From contig JAADGL010000012.1 of the NCBI GenBank assembly GCA_013152385.1, positions 1-64,000 of the forward strand: DNA of 64,000 bases, in the 5' to 3' direction. The translations under genes were made by a program, and so were the position numbers. Source of the DNA: Acidobacteriota bacterium (GTDB lineage: Bacteria; Acidobacteriota; Holophagae; Thermotomaculales; Thermotomaculaceae). Shown one piece after another: positions 1 to 7,929 of the stretch; position 1 is the stretch's first letter; every line of letters starts with the position of its first letter. The notes below the pieces were generated by a model, which was not told the DNA's origin, did not search any database, and was given only the letters and a program-made list of their open reading frames with translations.

Positions 1-630
1 CTCATCAACATGACCGGCGCGGGCCTTGTTCACGAAATCTCCCGTGACACCCCGGCACCGGGGGGCGGGTCCGTATCCGCATTTTCCTCCGCGATGGGGG
101 CAGGATTGGCTTCCATGGTTGCCGGGCTGACCCTCTCCAAAAAGAAATACGCGTCTGTAAAAGAGGAAATGGCGGAAATCGGCACAAAAGCCCAGTCAAT
201 CAAAGACAGCCTGTTGAAAGGTGTGGACGATGACACCGACGCCTTCAACGAATATTTCAACGCCCTGAAAATGCCGAAAAAAACTCCCGCCGAAAAAGAA
301 AAACGGGAAGCCGCCATGCAAAACGGGCTGAAACAGGCGGTAACCGTTCCGTTGAAAACAGCGGAAGAAAGCCTGGAAGCCATTGAACTCTGCCTCCGTG
401 TTGTTGAAAAAGGAAACCTGAACTCCGTAACCGACGGCGGTGTCGGTGCGGAAACCGCCTACGCCGGGCTCAGGGGAGCCGTATTGAACATTCTTATCAA
501 CCTTCCCGGCATACACGATGAAACATTTGTCAAAAAAATGAAAAAACAGTGCGAATCCCTGATAGAAAAAGGGGACAAACTGATCATAGACGTGCGCAAA
601 CAGGTGCTTGAAAAAATCGAATCCATGTAA
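1..630 (+). CDS. Cyclodeaminase/cyclohydrolase (FTCD_C family), 5' end cut by window
   Basis: The reading frame is already open at base 1, and the first in-frame ATG is at base 10. The visible 209 residues carry the family signature: the DTPAPGGGSVSA stretch near the N-end, an Ala/Gly/Met-rich helix after it, and the downstream SVTDGGVGAETAYAGLRGAV segment. This domain converts 5-formimino-THF to 5,10-methenyl-THF plus ammonia (FTCD) or acts as methenyl-THF cyclohydrolase (FchA). The residues before the signature (L-I-N-M-T) are typical of the linker that joins a formiminotransferase domain in bifunctional FTCD. The real gene may therefore start far upstream, but a stand-alone FchA starting near base 10 cannot be excluded. 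It runs directly into ptb-buk, 21 bases away, so C1 and butyrate genes are probably co-transcribed. Confidence 0.85.
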   Translation, partial: LINMTGAGLVHEISRDTPAPGGGSVSAFSSAMGAGLASMVAGLTLSKKKYASVKEEMAEIGTKAQSIKDSLLKGVDDDTDAFNEYFNALKMPKKTPAEKEKREAAMQNGLKQAVTVPLKTAEESLEAIELCLRVVEKGNLNSVTDGGVGAETAYAGLRGAVLNILINLPGIHDETFVKKMKKQCESLIEKGDKLIIDVRKQVLEKIESM

Positions 631-651
631 ATCCGAATAACGGAGCTTGAT

Positions 652-1545
652 ATGAAAACACTGAACGAACTGATAAAACAGGCGGCTTCTGTCCCGCCCA
701 GAAAAATTGCGGTGGCCATGGCCGGAGACGGGCCGGTTCTGGAAGCAATCGCAGAAGCCATGAAACTTGGAATTGTAAAACCCATCCTCTACGGAGACCG
801 GCCCCGGATTGAAACTCTGGCGGAAGAACTGGGAATCTCCCTCTCCGGCTGCACCCTGATTCAAAGCCAGACACCGGAAGACTGCGCGAGAATGGCGGTT
901 TCGGCGGTAAGCCACGGCAAAGCCGACATTGTAATGAAAGGGCTGGTCAGTACCGACGTTTTCCTCAGAGCCATCCTCAACAAAGAATGGGGGCTGCGCA
1001 CCGCATCCGTTCTGTCCCACGTTGCCCTTTTTGAAATCCCGGCATACCACAAACTCATACTCCTGACCGATGCCGCCATGAACATCGCGCCGGACTTACA
1101 GCAGAAAGTGCATATCACCCGAAACGCAGTCCGGTTTATGGAAAAAGTAACAGACGGGGCACCGAAAATCGCCTTCCTCGCCCACAGCGAAAAAATCATG
1201 GCCGGAAACCCCGCCTCCGCAGACGCGGCCCTTTTGTCCGCCATGGCAAAAAGAGGGCAGCTGGGAAACGTCATCGCCGACGGCCCGCTGGCGCTTGACG
1301 GCGCAATATCCGCGGAAGCGGCGGCGCACAAAGGCATTGAAAGCACGGTAACCGGCGACGCCGACATCCTCGTCTGCCCGGGGATTCAGTCCGGAAACGC
1401 CCTTTACAAATCGCTGACCTACTTTGCCAAAGCCCGTACCGCCGCACTGATTGCCGGAGCCAAAGCACCCATCGTACTGACATCAAGGGCGGATTCACCG
1501 GAAAACAAACTGTTGTCCATCGTATTCGCAGTGGTAAACGCGTAA
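652..1545 (+). CDS. ptb: Phosphate butyryltransferase
   Basis: A cytosolic 297-residue protein of the phosphate acetyl/butyryltransferase family. It reversibly transfers the acyl group of butyryl-CoA (or a branched acyl-CoA) to phosphate. The whole length matches the usual Ptb size of about 300 residues, and recognisable family stretches include the A-V-A-M-A-G-D-G-P-V N-terminal strand and the V-M-K-G-L-V-S-T-D segment around residue 95. It is followed 9 bases later by butyrate kinase, the classic ptb-buk pair that gains ATP from acyl-CoA. In an amino-acid fermenter the substrate could also be isobutyryl- or isovaleryl-CoA from branched 2-oxo acids. The pairing makes the assignment firm; the chain length preferred is not readable. 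Confidence 0.93.
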   Translation: MKTLNELIKQAASVPPRKIAVAMAGDGPVLEAIAEAMKLGIVKPILYGDRPRIETLAEELGISLSGCTLIQSQTPEDCARMAVSAVSHGKADIVMKGLVSTDVFLRAILNKEWGLRTASVLSHVALFEIPAYHKLILLTDAAMNIAPDLQQKVHITRNAVRFMEKVTDGAPKIAFLAHSEKIMAGNPASADAALLSAMAKRGQLGNVIADGPLALDGAISAEAAAHKGIESTVTGDADILVCPGIQSGNALYKSLTYFAKARTAALIAGAKAPIVLTSRADSPENKLLSIVFAVVNA

Positions 1546-1554
1546 GGATTTCAC

Positions 1555-2625
1555 ATGTCATTGAAAATCCTGGCAATTAACCCCGGCTCCACATCAACCA
1601 AACTGGGACTGTACGAAGACGAAACCCCCTGCCACATACAAACCCTGCACCACAGCAACGAAGAACTGGCAAACTTCAAACGGGTCTATGACCAGCTTGC
1701 CTTCCGCCGGGAAGCCATATTGGACTTCCTTTCGGAAAATGGAATCAAACTAAGCGAAATTGACGCCTTCTGCGGCCGGGGCGGCCTGTTGAAACCCATT
1801 CCCGGAGGCGTTTACGCCGTCAGCACCGCCATGAAAAGCCACCTCCGAAGTGCCAAATACGGAGAACACGCTTCCAACCTCGGAGCCATTCTGGCAGACG
1901 AACTGGCGAAAAAAGCAGGGGGGAAACCCGCGTTCATCGTAAATCCCGTAGTCGTAGATGAAATGCAGCCACTGGCACGGTATTCCGGCATGCCGGAAAA
2001 TCCCCGTGTCTCCATCTTTCACGCGCTGAACCAGAAAGCCGTCGCCCACCGCTACGCCCGTACTCTCAACAAAAAATACGAAGAACTCCGACTCATCGTC
2101 ACCCACATGGGCGGCGGCATCACCGTAGGTGCCCACAAAGGGGGCCGGGTAATTGACGTCAACAACGGACTGGCGGGAGACGGCCCGTTTTCCCCGGAAA
2201 GAAGCGGCGGAGTCCCCACACTGAAACTCATCGAACTGTGCTTCTCCGGCTTCTTTGAACCGGCAACCATGAAACGGAAAGCGGCGGGAAAAGGCGGGCT
2301 GGTCGCCTACCTCCGCACAAACGATGCCAGAGAAATTGAAAACAGAATCGAAAAAGGTGATGAAAAAGCACAGGAAGTGTACCACGCAATGGCGTATCAG
2401 GTTGCCAAAGAAATCGGTGCCATGCACACCGTGCTGAACTGCCGTACCGACGCCATCATCCTCACCGGCGGCCTCGCCCACAGTGAGCTTTTAACCGGCT
2501 GGATAGAGGAAATGGTCGGCAAACTGGCAAAAATCGTCATCTACCCCGGCGAAGACGAACTCCTCGCCATGGTGGAAGGCACCCTGAAAGCCATCCGCGG
2601 CGAAACCCCGATTCAAACCTACTGA
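1555..2625 (+). CDS. buk: Butyrate kinase
   Basis: A 356-residue member of the acetokinase family in the ASKHA fold, of normal Buk length. It phosphorylates ADP from butyryl-phosphate, or makes butyryl-phosphate in reverse. Visible landmarks are the N-terminal phosphate-binding INPGSTSTK (residues 8-16), the central THMGGGITVGAH stretch around residue 182, the DGPFSPERSGG loop and the C-terminal ILTGGLAHSE nucleotide-binding strand. It lies 9 bases after ptb, so the two act as one unit. The operon ends here: GC content falls sharply right after the stop codon at the border of the AT-rich patch. Confidence 0.94.
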   Translation: MSLKILAINPGSTSTKLGLYEDETPCHIQTLHHSNEELANFKRVYDQLAFRREAILDFLSENGIKLSEIDAFCGRGGLLKPIPGGVYAVSTAMKSHLRSAKYGEHASNLGAILADELAKKAGGKPAFIVNPVVVDEMQPLARYSGMPENPRVSIFHALNQKAVAHRYARTLNKKYEELRLIVTHMGGGITVGAHKGGRVIDVNNGLAGDGPFSPERSGGVPTLKLIELCFSGFFEPATMKRKAAGKGGLVAYLRTNDAREIENRIEKGDEKAQEVYHAMAYQVAKEIGAMHTVLNCRTDAIILTGGLAHSELLTGWIEEMVGKLAKIVIYPGEDELLAMVEGTLKAIRGETPIQTY

Positions 2626-2664
2626 GGCCAAATGTGCGAAAATTTTTGGCATTACCCGTTTTTA

Positions 2665-3711
2665 TTATTTTAACATTATTAATTTTCTTCCATTATATAG
2701 CCCTATTCCATCATTTTGAGATAGAAATACAAATCTTTTCTTATCCAATATTTCTAATTTCAGGATGTTCATTTGTGAACCGACTGCATCCCGTTGTCCA
2801 TATATCCAATGAAGTTTCGGTTTAATAATTAACTTCCAGTTTTCCTTTTTCGATAAGTCTCTTTTTAAATTACCTTTCTTTATCCCTTCTTGTGAATAGT
2901 AATAAATTGAATTGTTGTATTTATTAAAGGTTGCCGGCCCAATATATTCGTTATGGCCACTGAAACTTTTATCATCAGAATCACCATACTCAAATTCAGA
3001 CACATAAACTTTTTTGGGCGTTAAACCGTCAAATTTAAGTATTAACCCTTTCATAAAAAAATGTTGAAGCCCGGCAGATAAATATATGTTTTTATTTGTC
3101 TCAAAAAATGATTTTACCGGCCAAAGAACAGTAAAAAAGAATTGGTCAATATCCGGTTTTAAAAACTCATTTTTTTTTGTATCAAAAATAAAAATACATC
3201 CTCCCCATTCTCCGTAATCAAATGCCATCCAAATTCTATCTTTTTTATCAATGTAATAAGTATATGGTTTCGTCCACTGATGTCTTTTATTTTTTCGATA
3301 ATTAAAAGCTGCTTCTGAAAAATATTGTTTTTGAGTTCCCGTATTTATAATTCCGGTTGCCGTAATTAAATAACAAGTATTTTTGCTGTCAAACAAGACC
3401 CCAAAAACTTGACTTTTCGAATTTGCTATCCGTTGCCAAGTTTTTTTATCTTTTTCATACTTTATAATTTCATTTTTTTCGTTAGCAACTACAATTTCTC
3501 CTGACCTGTCTTTTGCCAATACCACCCCTTTTGACGGAACCGCTACAGTATCAACCTTTTCACCTCTTTCTTTATCAAAAAAGACAATTTTTCCATTTTC
3601 AGTAAGCCCGATAATGTTTTTATCAGACACAACAAGGCCTGTATATTGGGGTTGTGATTTTGCTGAAATAGTAAAAATTGAAACTATAATTAATACAATA
3701 ATTTTTTTCAT
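2665..3711 (-). CDS. Secreted hypothetical protein, probable beta-propeller
   Basis: I do not recognise this 348-residue protein. It opens with a clear signal peptide (M-K-K-I-I-V-L-I-I-V-S-I-F-T-I-S-A-K-S-Q) and continues with repeated short strands rich in aromatic and lysine residues, such as VVSDKNIIGLTENGKIVFFD and ITATGIINTG. This is the look of a periplasmic or extracellular beta-propeller. Base composition is far more AT-rich than in the flanking genes, with long A/T runs and many AAA/AAT/TTT codons, which points to recent acquisition, perhaps from a Bacteroidota-like donor. Its ATG overlaps the stop codon of the preceding zinc-ribbon gene by 4 bases (ATGA), so the two are probably translated together. 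Confidence 0.7.
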   Translation of the reverse strand: MKKIIVLIIVSIFTISAKSQPQYTGLVVSDKNIIGLTENGKIVFFDKERGEKVDTVAVPSKGVVLAKDRSGEIVVANEKNEIIKYEKDKKTWQRIANSKSQVFGVLFDSKNTCYLITATGIINTGTQKQYFSEAAFNYRKNKRHQWTKPYTYYIDKKDRIWMAFDYGEWGGCIFIFDTKKNEFLKPDIDQFFFTVLWPVKSFFETNKNIYLSAGLQHFFMKGLILKFDGLTPKKVYVSEFEYGDSDDKSFSGHNEYIGPATFNKYNNSIYYYSQEGIKKGNLKRDLSKKENWKLIIKPKLHWIYGQRDAVGSQMNILKLEILDKKRFVFLSQNDGIGLYNGRKLIMLK

Positions 3712-4040
3712 ATTACTTTCTGTTTCTGAGGCTTACAAGTCGGTTTCTTCAGTTTCTTGAACCGACTCTCACAATATCTGTCAAGAGGTAGTGCCAATAC
3801 CAACCCGACACACACCGCCAAAAGAACAGCATAGCCATTTCCATCTAACAAATACAGGAACAAAGCGGTCAAGCATCCGGAAAGTATTATGATTGGAAAT
3901 AGTGAACAGAACACATATTTGCCAGAACTCCCCAGACGTGATGATTGCTTACACAATGGACATATATGTTTTCCGAATGGAGCCGTCAGATAACGTTTCC
4001 ACGTCAGAGGAAATTCAACGCCACAATATGGACATTTCAT
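3708..4040 (-). CDS. Small zinc-ribbon membrane protein
   Basis: A 110-residue protein not assignable to a named family. The N-terminus holds two C-x2-C knuckles (CPYCG at residues 3-7 and CPLCK near residue 32), as in a zinc ribbon. Two hydrophobic helices follow (about residues 46-65 and 70-86), then a basic tail rich in Lys and Arg. It is therefore probably an inner-membrane protein with a cytoplasmic zinc finger. It overlaps the next gene by ATGA. Function is unknown; the pair with the secreted propeller protein suggests a small two-gene cargo of the AT-rich patch. Confidence 0.65.
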   Translation of the reverse strand: MKCPYCGVEFPLTWKRYLTAPFGKHICPLCKQSSRLGSSGKYVFCSLFPIIILSGCLTALFLYLLDGNGYAVLLAVCVGLVLALPLDRYCESRFKKLKKPTCKPQKQKVI

Positions 4041-4127
4041 AAATACCCCACTTTTTTCCAGATGTTGAGCTAAAATACATGGTTTGTCGCATTGCCTTAC
4101 GCACTTAATCCCTCCGCTCTTTTACAA

Positions 4128-4946
4128 TTAACGGCAGCTTTCATTCGCCGCCTCGGAGATTGCCTGGTTCAGGACTTTAAAAAGCCGATCTGAGACTTTT
4201 TCGTACTCCTTTTGTTCATTTCCATCAAACCACATATCATTCCACGATCCCATCCCGCCAAAAACCCATGCCCTCTGACACGCATCCAGAATAGCCCGTG
4301 CCTGATCAGATAGATACCCGGGATGAGCCAGGTCCTTGTGATATCCGTGCAGCTTCTTTCCATCCGAATCAAGGGTTTCCAATGCGTCCGCAAAACACTG
4401 TGTAAACCCTCCACAGTCATGTTTCATAGAGAATGAATGAATGTCCCGAAGTGCCTGTGTCAAACGCATTGCCGTCCCTTGCAGATCGGCCGGTTCAGGG
4501 TTTACTGTAATTTCCCCGGATACATGACCGTATGTTACGCGCCAGATTCGATCTTCAGGAGCCTTTTGATTCCACACTTCCCATCGAGCTATCCAGAACT
4601 CACTTCGGTTCTTCGGAAACATAACTTCCATAGACCATATACCACCGCCTCCGATAAACCCGGCGGACATACGGTCCGAAATGTGCGGATCGTTCTGCGG
4701 TGTCCGGAAAAGACAAATGCCGGCAGCACCGGAAGTGCGAAGGAATCTGAACCATTCATCCGGTGTTTTTGCAATTTCCTTTTCCTTCAGTTTCCCGAAG
4801 AGTGATTTCTCAACAGTAACAAAATTCACCCGGTCACAAAACATGCACGTGGAGTTCCCTGGGAAAAATTTCTCCACTGAAATCCCCTGAAGGAATGCAT
4901 TTCCATGACAGGTTAACGCAACAATCTGTGCTATCGGCCCATTCAT
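4128..4946 (-). CDS. Conserved-looking hypothetical protein (272 aa)
   Basis: I do not recognise a named domain. The 272-residue product has no signal peptide or membrane segment. The first third has Cys/His positions (LTCHGNAF, CMFCDRV) that could bind a metal. A Gly-rich turn FIGGGGIWSMEV follows at about residue 97, and the C-terminal third has a run of acidic and aromatic residues with C-G-G-F-T-Q-C-F. Composition is closer to the host than the two genes downstream. It stands alone with 87 bases to the next gene and almost 300 empty bases upstream. An immunity or cargo protein is possible, but nothing in the sequence decides this. Confidence 0.6.
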   Translation of the reverse strand: MNGPIAQIVALTCHGNAFLQGISVEKFFPGNSTCMFCDRVNFVTVEKSLFGKLKEKEIAKTPDEWFRFLRTSGAAGICLFRTPQNDPHISDRMSAGFIGGGGIWSMEVMFPKNRSEFWIARWEVWNQKAPEDRIWRVTYGHVSGEITVNPEPADLQGTAMRLTQALRDIHSFSMKHDCGGFTQCFADALETLDSDGKKLHGYHKDLAHPGYLSDQARAILDACQRAWVFGGMGSWNDMWFDGNEQKEYEKVSDRLFKVLNQAISEAANESCR

Positions 4947-5235
4947 TTTGTTGCTCGAACATATTTATTAAGTAATTGCTTCATGATTTTTTATTTAATC
5001 ATAAAACAACGCACATAGGAAGGGAATTATAACCGGATTGTGTCATTTTCACGCTACAAATGAATTAGTTGCCCCTCACATATCAATCGCCAATGCAATA
5101 ATTCCATTGTAATCCAACATATCGGATGAACGCTTTTTTCCGTCAGGCGCAGAAATTTTCAAGTGGGTAGTGGCACTAACCACTTTGCCGCGAATCGAAT
5201 ACAGGCACCGCTATTTACTGCCCTGCGGTTGCGGA
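4947..5235. other. Intergenic region without recognisable feature
   Basis: The 289 bases between the hypothetical gene and the end of pgi hold no open frame with a ribosome-binding site, no strong hairpin followed by a T-run and no repeat that I can recognise. Both genes are on the reverse strand, so the promoter of the 272-residue protein should lie at the left side of this gap. The stretch is moderately AT-rich and marks the right border of the foreign-looking patch. Confidence 0.4.
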
Positions 5236-6486
5236 TTAGTCTTCCAGGAGTTTTCGGGCAATGATTTTGCCTTCTTCGACGCCGGGCTGGTCGAAGGGGT
5301 TGACGTTCATCAGGTAGCCGGTGATGGCGGTCTGCATTTCAAACATGAATATCAGGGCACCCAGCGTTTCCCCGTCAATGCCGGAAAGGGTATATTCAAA
5401 AACCGGGAGGCTGTTTTTTTCAAGTGACTGCATGGTTCCTTCCGCCTCCGCCAGCATGAGTTTTCCAAGGCTTTTTCCCCGGAGAATCTGAAAAGACGGA
5501 TAGCGGCCGAAAACGTCCGGTATCGGAATGTTTTCCTGGTTTTCCAGTGTAAAGAAGAAAAATGATTTGTCGCCCGGCCCTTCTTTGTACAGTTGAAGCT
5601 GGGAATGCTGGTCGGTAACCCCAACCGCCACGACGCCGGTCTGGCCGCTTCTAACTACCATTCCCCGGCGGTTTTTCAGTTTGCCGAGGCTTTCGGCAAA
5701 TAGTTGAAGATACCAGTCTCCGAATGTTTTCAGCCGGTCACAGTAGGGGAAAAGAACTTTGATGTTCCGCCCCTGTTCCTGAAACAGGTAATCCAGTACG
5801 GCACCGCAGACCGCCCGGCTTTGCCCTTCCCGCTTTTCACGTTTTGCCCCGAGAAGCAGGGGAACGACATCAATTCCGGCAAACATGGCGGGAAATAGCC
5901 CCACTGGGGTCAGCACGGAGAAGCGGCCGCCTACGTTTCCGGGTATCGGAAGGCTGATGAGGTTTTCTTCTTCCGCAAGCTGGCGCAGCGCCCCTTTTTC
6001 AACGTCTGTTGTTACCACCACCCGCCGGAATGCTTCTTCCCGCCCCAGCTTTGCCACAAAATGTTCGAAGAAGATGCTGAACAGCGAAAGGGGCTCCACG
6101 GTGGAGCCGGATTTGGAAATCACATTGATAACGCTTGTTTCCGGATTCATTTCCCGAAGCAGCTGGTTTACCGTGCTGCCGTCCACGTTGTCCACCACCA
6201 CAACTTTCCGGATGCAGCTGCCGGAAAAAGCATTGATGAGCATGGAAGTTCCCAGAGCGGAGCCGCCGATTCCCAGTACGTAGAGGGTTTCCGACCCGGC
6301 AGGCAGGCGGTTCAGCGCTTCATCACAGCGGTCAACATAAACAAGATTTTCCGGCAGGCCGGTGAAACCGATTTCAGGGTCTTCACATATTTTTCCGAAA
6401 AAGCCTTCCGCTTTCCGGGCCAATTCCCGGTATGCCGTCCCCTCTTTCAGGTATGCCATTTTTCTCATTTTCAATGTAATGCCCAT
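5236..6486 (-). CDS. pgi: Glucose-6-phosphate isomerase
   Basis: Interconverts glucose-6-phosphate and fructose-6-phosphate in the cytosol. The product from the chosen ATG is 416 residues, as in the short bacterial/archaeal-type PGI branch rather than the 550-residue form. Family marks are YVLGIGGSALG, the sugar-phosphate-binding VISKSGSTVEPLS, the VGGRFSVLTPVGLFP segment, TDQHSQLQLYKEGP and the C-terminal NPFDQPGVEEGK, whose Lys is the active-site base region. I chose the ATG at 6486 because GGAGGCG stands 5 bases ahead of it. A start at 6513 would lie further inside the previous gene. The start overlaps the end of the TldD/PmbA-like gene by 16 bases, so translation is coupled in the trmL-tldD-like-pgi operon. 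Confidence 0.93.
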   Translation of the reverse strand: MGITLKMRKMAYLKEGTAYRELARKAEGFFGKICEDPEIGFTGLPENLVYVDRCDEALNRLPAGSETLYVLGIGGSALGTSMLINAFSGSCIRKVVVVDNVDGSTVNQLLREMNPETSVINVISKSGSTVEPLSLFSIFFEHFVAKLGREEAFRRVVVTTDVEKGALRQLAEEENLISLPIPGNVGGRFSVLTPVGLFPAMFAGIDVVPLLLGAKREKREGQSRAVCGAVLDYLFQEQGRNIKVLFPYCDRLKTFGDWYLQLFAESLGKLKNRRGMVVRSGQTGVVAVGVTDQHSQLQLYKEGPGDKSFFFFTLENQENIPIPDVFGRYPSFQILRGKSLGKLMLAEAEGTMQSLEKNSLPVFEYTLSGIDGETLGALIFMFEMQTAITGYLMNVNPFDQPGVEEGKIIARKLLED

Positions 6487-7352
6487 TTCTCGCCTCCATC
6501 CAGCTCTACCCACGGCAAATAAAACAGAATTCCGTTCTGAAAAAGCTGAAATTCTTTTGATACTTTCTTCATTGATTTTAGCACGTGATGATGCACTGTG
6601 AAGTTTTTTGTGTTTTCAAAGAAAAGTTCCGGTGTCCCGTCCCGGTTCAGCGCCACACGGCGGCAGCAGCGGCCGCCGGTAGCGGTGCCGGTGGGAATCG
6701 CCAGGCCGATTGCCGCTGAAAGGATGTCAAGATTGTCCGGTGTCCGGCTCCGGTTCATTTCCTTTCCGCCAATACGGTCAAAAGCATGGTGCAAAAAGCC
6801 CCGGGCCGGTTTTTTACAGGCAATATCTTTCAAAAGTCCGGCATGAAAGAGAAACAGTACCGTTTGAGGAGAAAGCAGTATTTTCTCACCGCCGGGCCGC
6901 CCTGTCCATTCCGGTTTTTCATTCCACAGGCCGTTTTCATCTTCAAAAAGGCCGAATTTTCCTTCGGCGGAAAGCCGTATTCCGGAAGCTGTGACAACAA
7001 TGTCGCGAAACCATCCGGCCACATTGGCACCTCTGCCCCGGGACGACGAAATGGAAAATCTCTTTTCCATCCTGCCGGACGGAACAGGGAGCTCCATTTT
7101 TCCCGGAGATGCCAATTCAATCAACGATGCCACAAGGGGCAAATCCGGCAGAAACCCGCCGAAGCCCACAGAGTATTCCAGCCCGTCCCGCTGCCACCGA
7201 AGCCGTGTAAAGGCCCGGATACCTTTTGCTTTCCGGCTGCCGATCTTCCCATTTCTTTCGGAAAACATTACACGGTAATATACTTCAACACTGGGGGTTC
7301 CGGCCTTTTCGGCAACAAATTCGGACAGCTCAATCAAGGGGCGCAGAAACAT
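6471..7352 (-). CDS. Divergent TldD/PmbA-like protein (tentative)
   Basis: A 293-residue cytosolic protein without signal peptide. I see only weak resemblance to the TldD/PmbA protease family. An N-terminal part has alternating strands and an R-x-F-T-R-L-R-W segment like the family's first domain. A middle I-L-L-S-P-Q-T-V-L-F-L-F-H stretch sits where TldD/PmbA have the LSPEAA...L motif. A G-T-A-T-G-G-R segment lies before a C-terminal strand ending V-H-H-H-V-L-K. It is much shorter than TldD/PmbA (about 450 residues), and the zinc site HEAxGH is absent, so it would more resemble PmbA or an inactive relative. It is overlapped by trmL (23 bases) and pgi (16 bases), so it belongs to one operon. 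Unknown protein is the safe reading. Confidence 0.6.
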   Translation of the reverse strand: MFLRPLIELSEFVAEKAGTPSVEVYYRVMFSERNGKIGSRKAKGIRAFTRLRWQRDGLEYSVGFGGFLPDLPLVASLIELASPGKMELPVPSGRMEKRFSISSSRGRGANVAGWFRDIVVTASGIRLSAEGKFGLFEDENGLWNEKPEWTGRPGGEKILLSPQTVLFLFHAGLLKDIACKKPARGFLHHAFDRIGGKEMNRSRTPDNLDILSAAIGLAIPTGTATGGRCCRRVALNRDGTPELFFENTKNFTVHHHVLKSMKKVSKEFQLFQNGILFYLPWVELDGGEKWALH

Positions 7353-7806
7353 GAAGCTGCCTCATTCCTTCGTAAACCGCGACTGCCACACTGTTTGACA
7401 GATTGATGCTTCTTGTCTCCCCCGGCATGGGAATTCTCAGCGACTGTTCCGGATAGTTCTTAATGAAGGATTCCGGCAGCCCCAGTGTTTCTTTCCCGAA
7501 TACCAGGGCGTCTCCCCGCTGAAACGAAACATCCCAGTAATTTTTTACGGCTTTTTTTGAAAAAAAATAGAACCGCTCCGGATGCATCTTTTCCATAAAC
7601 GCCTCAAAACTGTCATGAAGATGCCAGTCCAGATACTTCCAGTAGTCCAGCCCTGCCCGTTTCATATAGCGGTCTTCCAGTGAAAAGCCCAGGGGTTTGA
7701 TCAGATGCAGGCTGCACCGGGAACCCACGCATAACCTGCCGATATTTCCCGTATTCTGCGGAATCTCCGGCTCCACAAGCACAACATGAAAAAGAGGCTG
7801 TTTCAT
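7330..7806 (-). CDS. trmL: tRNA (cytidine/uridine-34 2'-O-)methyltransferase TrmL
   Basis: SPOUT-class methyltransferase that 2'-O-methylates the wobble base of tRNA-Leu isoacceptors. At 158 residues it is the minimal catalytic form typical of TrmL (YibK). Visible motifs are VEPEIPQNTGNIGR at the N-end (substrate and cofactor knot), FGKETLGLP in the middle and IPMPGETRSINLSNSVA at the C-end, which forms the trefoil knot. GGAGGAAGGAAGAG precedes the ATG at 7806. First gene of the trmL-tldD-like-pgi unit. Another SpoU-type methyltransferase is encoded at 20931-21641. Confidence 0.93.
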   Translation of the reverse strand: MKQPLFHVVLVEPEIPQNTGNIGRLCVGSRCSLHLIKPLGFSLEDRYMKRAGLDYWKYLDWHLHDSFEAFMEKMHPERFYFFSKKAVKNYWDVSFQRGDALVFGKETLGLPESFIKNYPEQSLRIPMPGETRSINLSNSVAVAVYEGMRQLHVSAPLD

Positions 7807-7859
7807 CTCTTCCTTCCTCCCGTCTTAAACAGGATTTTAACATAAATCGAAAGCAGGGA

Positions 7860-7888
7860 TTGAAAAGCGGGCTTCTGTCATTTATAGT
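7860..7888 (+). promoter_or_regulatory. Sigma70-type promoter of the ALDH7 gene
   Basis: TTGAAA (7860-7865) and TATAGT (7883-7888) are separated by exactly 17 bases, 42 bases ahead of the ATG at 7930. Seen directly; activity is inferred. Confidence 0.7.
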
Positions 7889-7929
7889 GGTCACGCAGAG
7901 AATTGTAGTATTGATTGAGGAGGAATTTC

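Noticed and set aside
2634-2825. 63-residue forward ORF starting at TGCGAAAATTTTTG after buk
   Set aside because: It lies in the AT-rich 3' part of the opposite-strand propeller gene, has no ribosome site, and looks like a chance frame.
5100-5235. Short dyads such as AGTGG...CCACT upstream of the pgi end
   Set aside because: Arms of five bases without T-run or repeat copies elsewhere; not distinguishable from chance.
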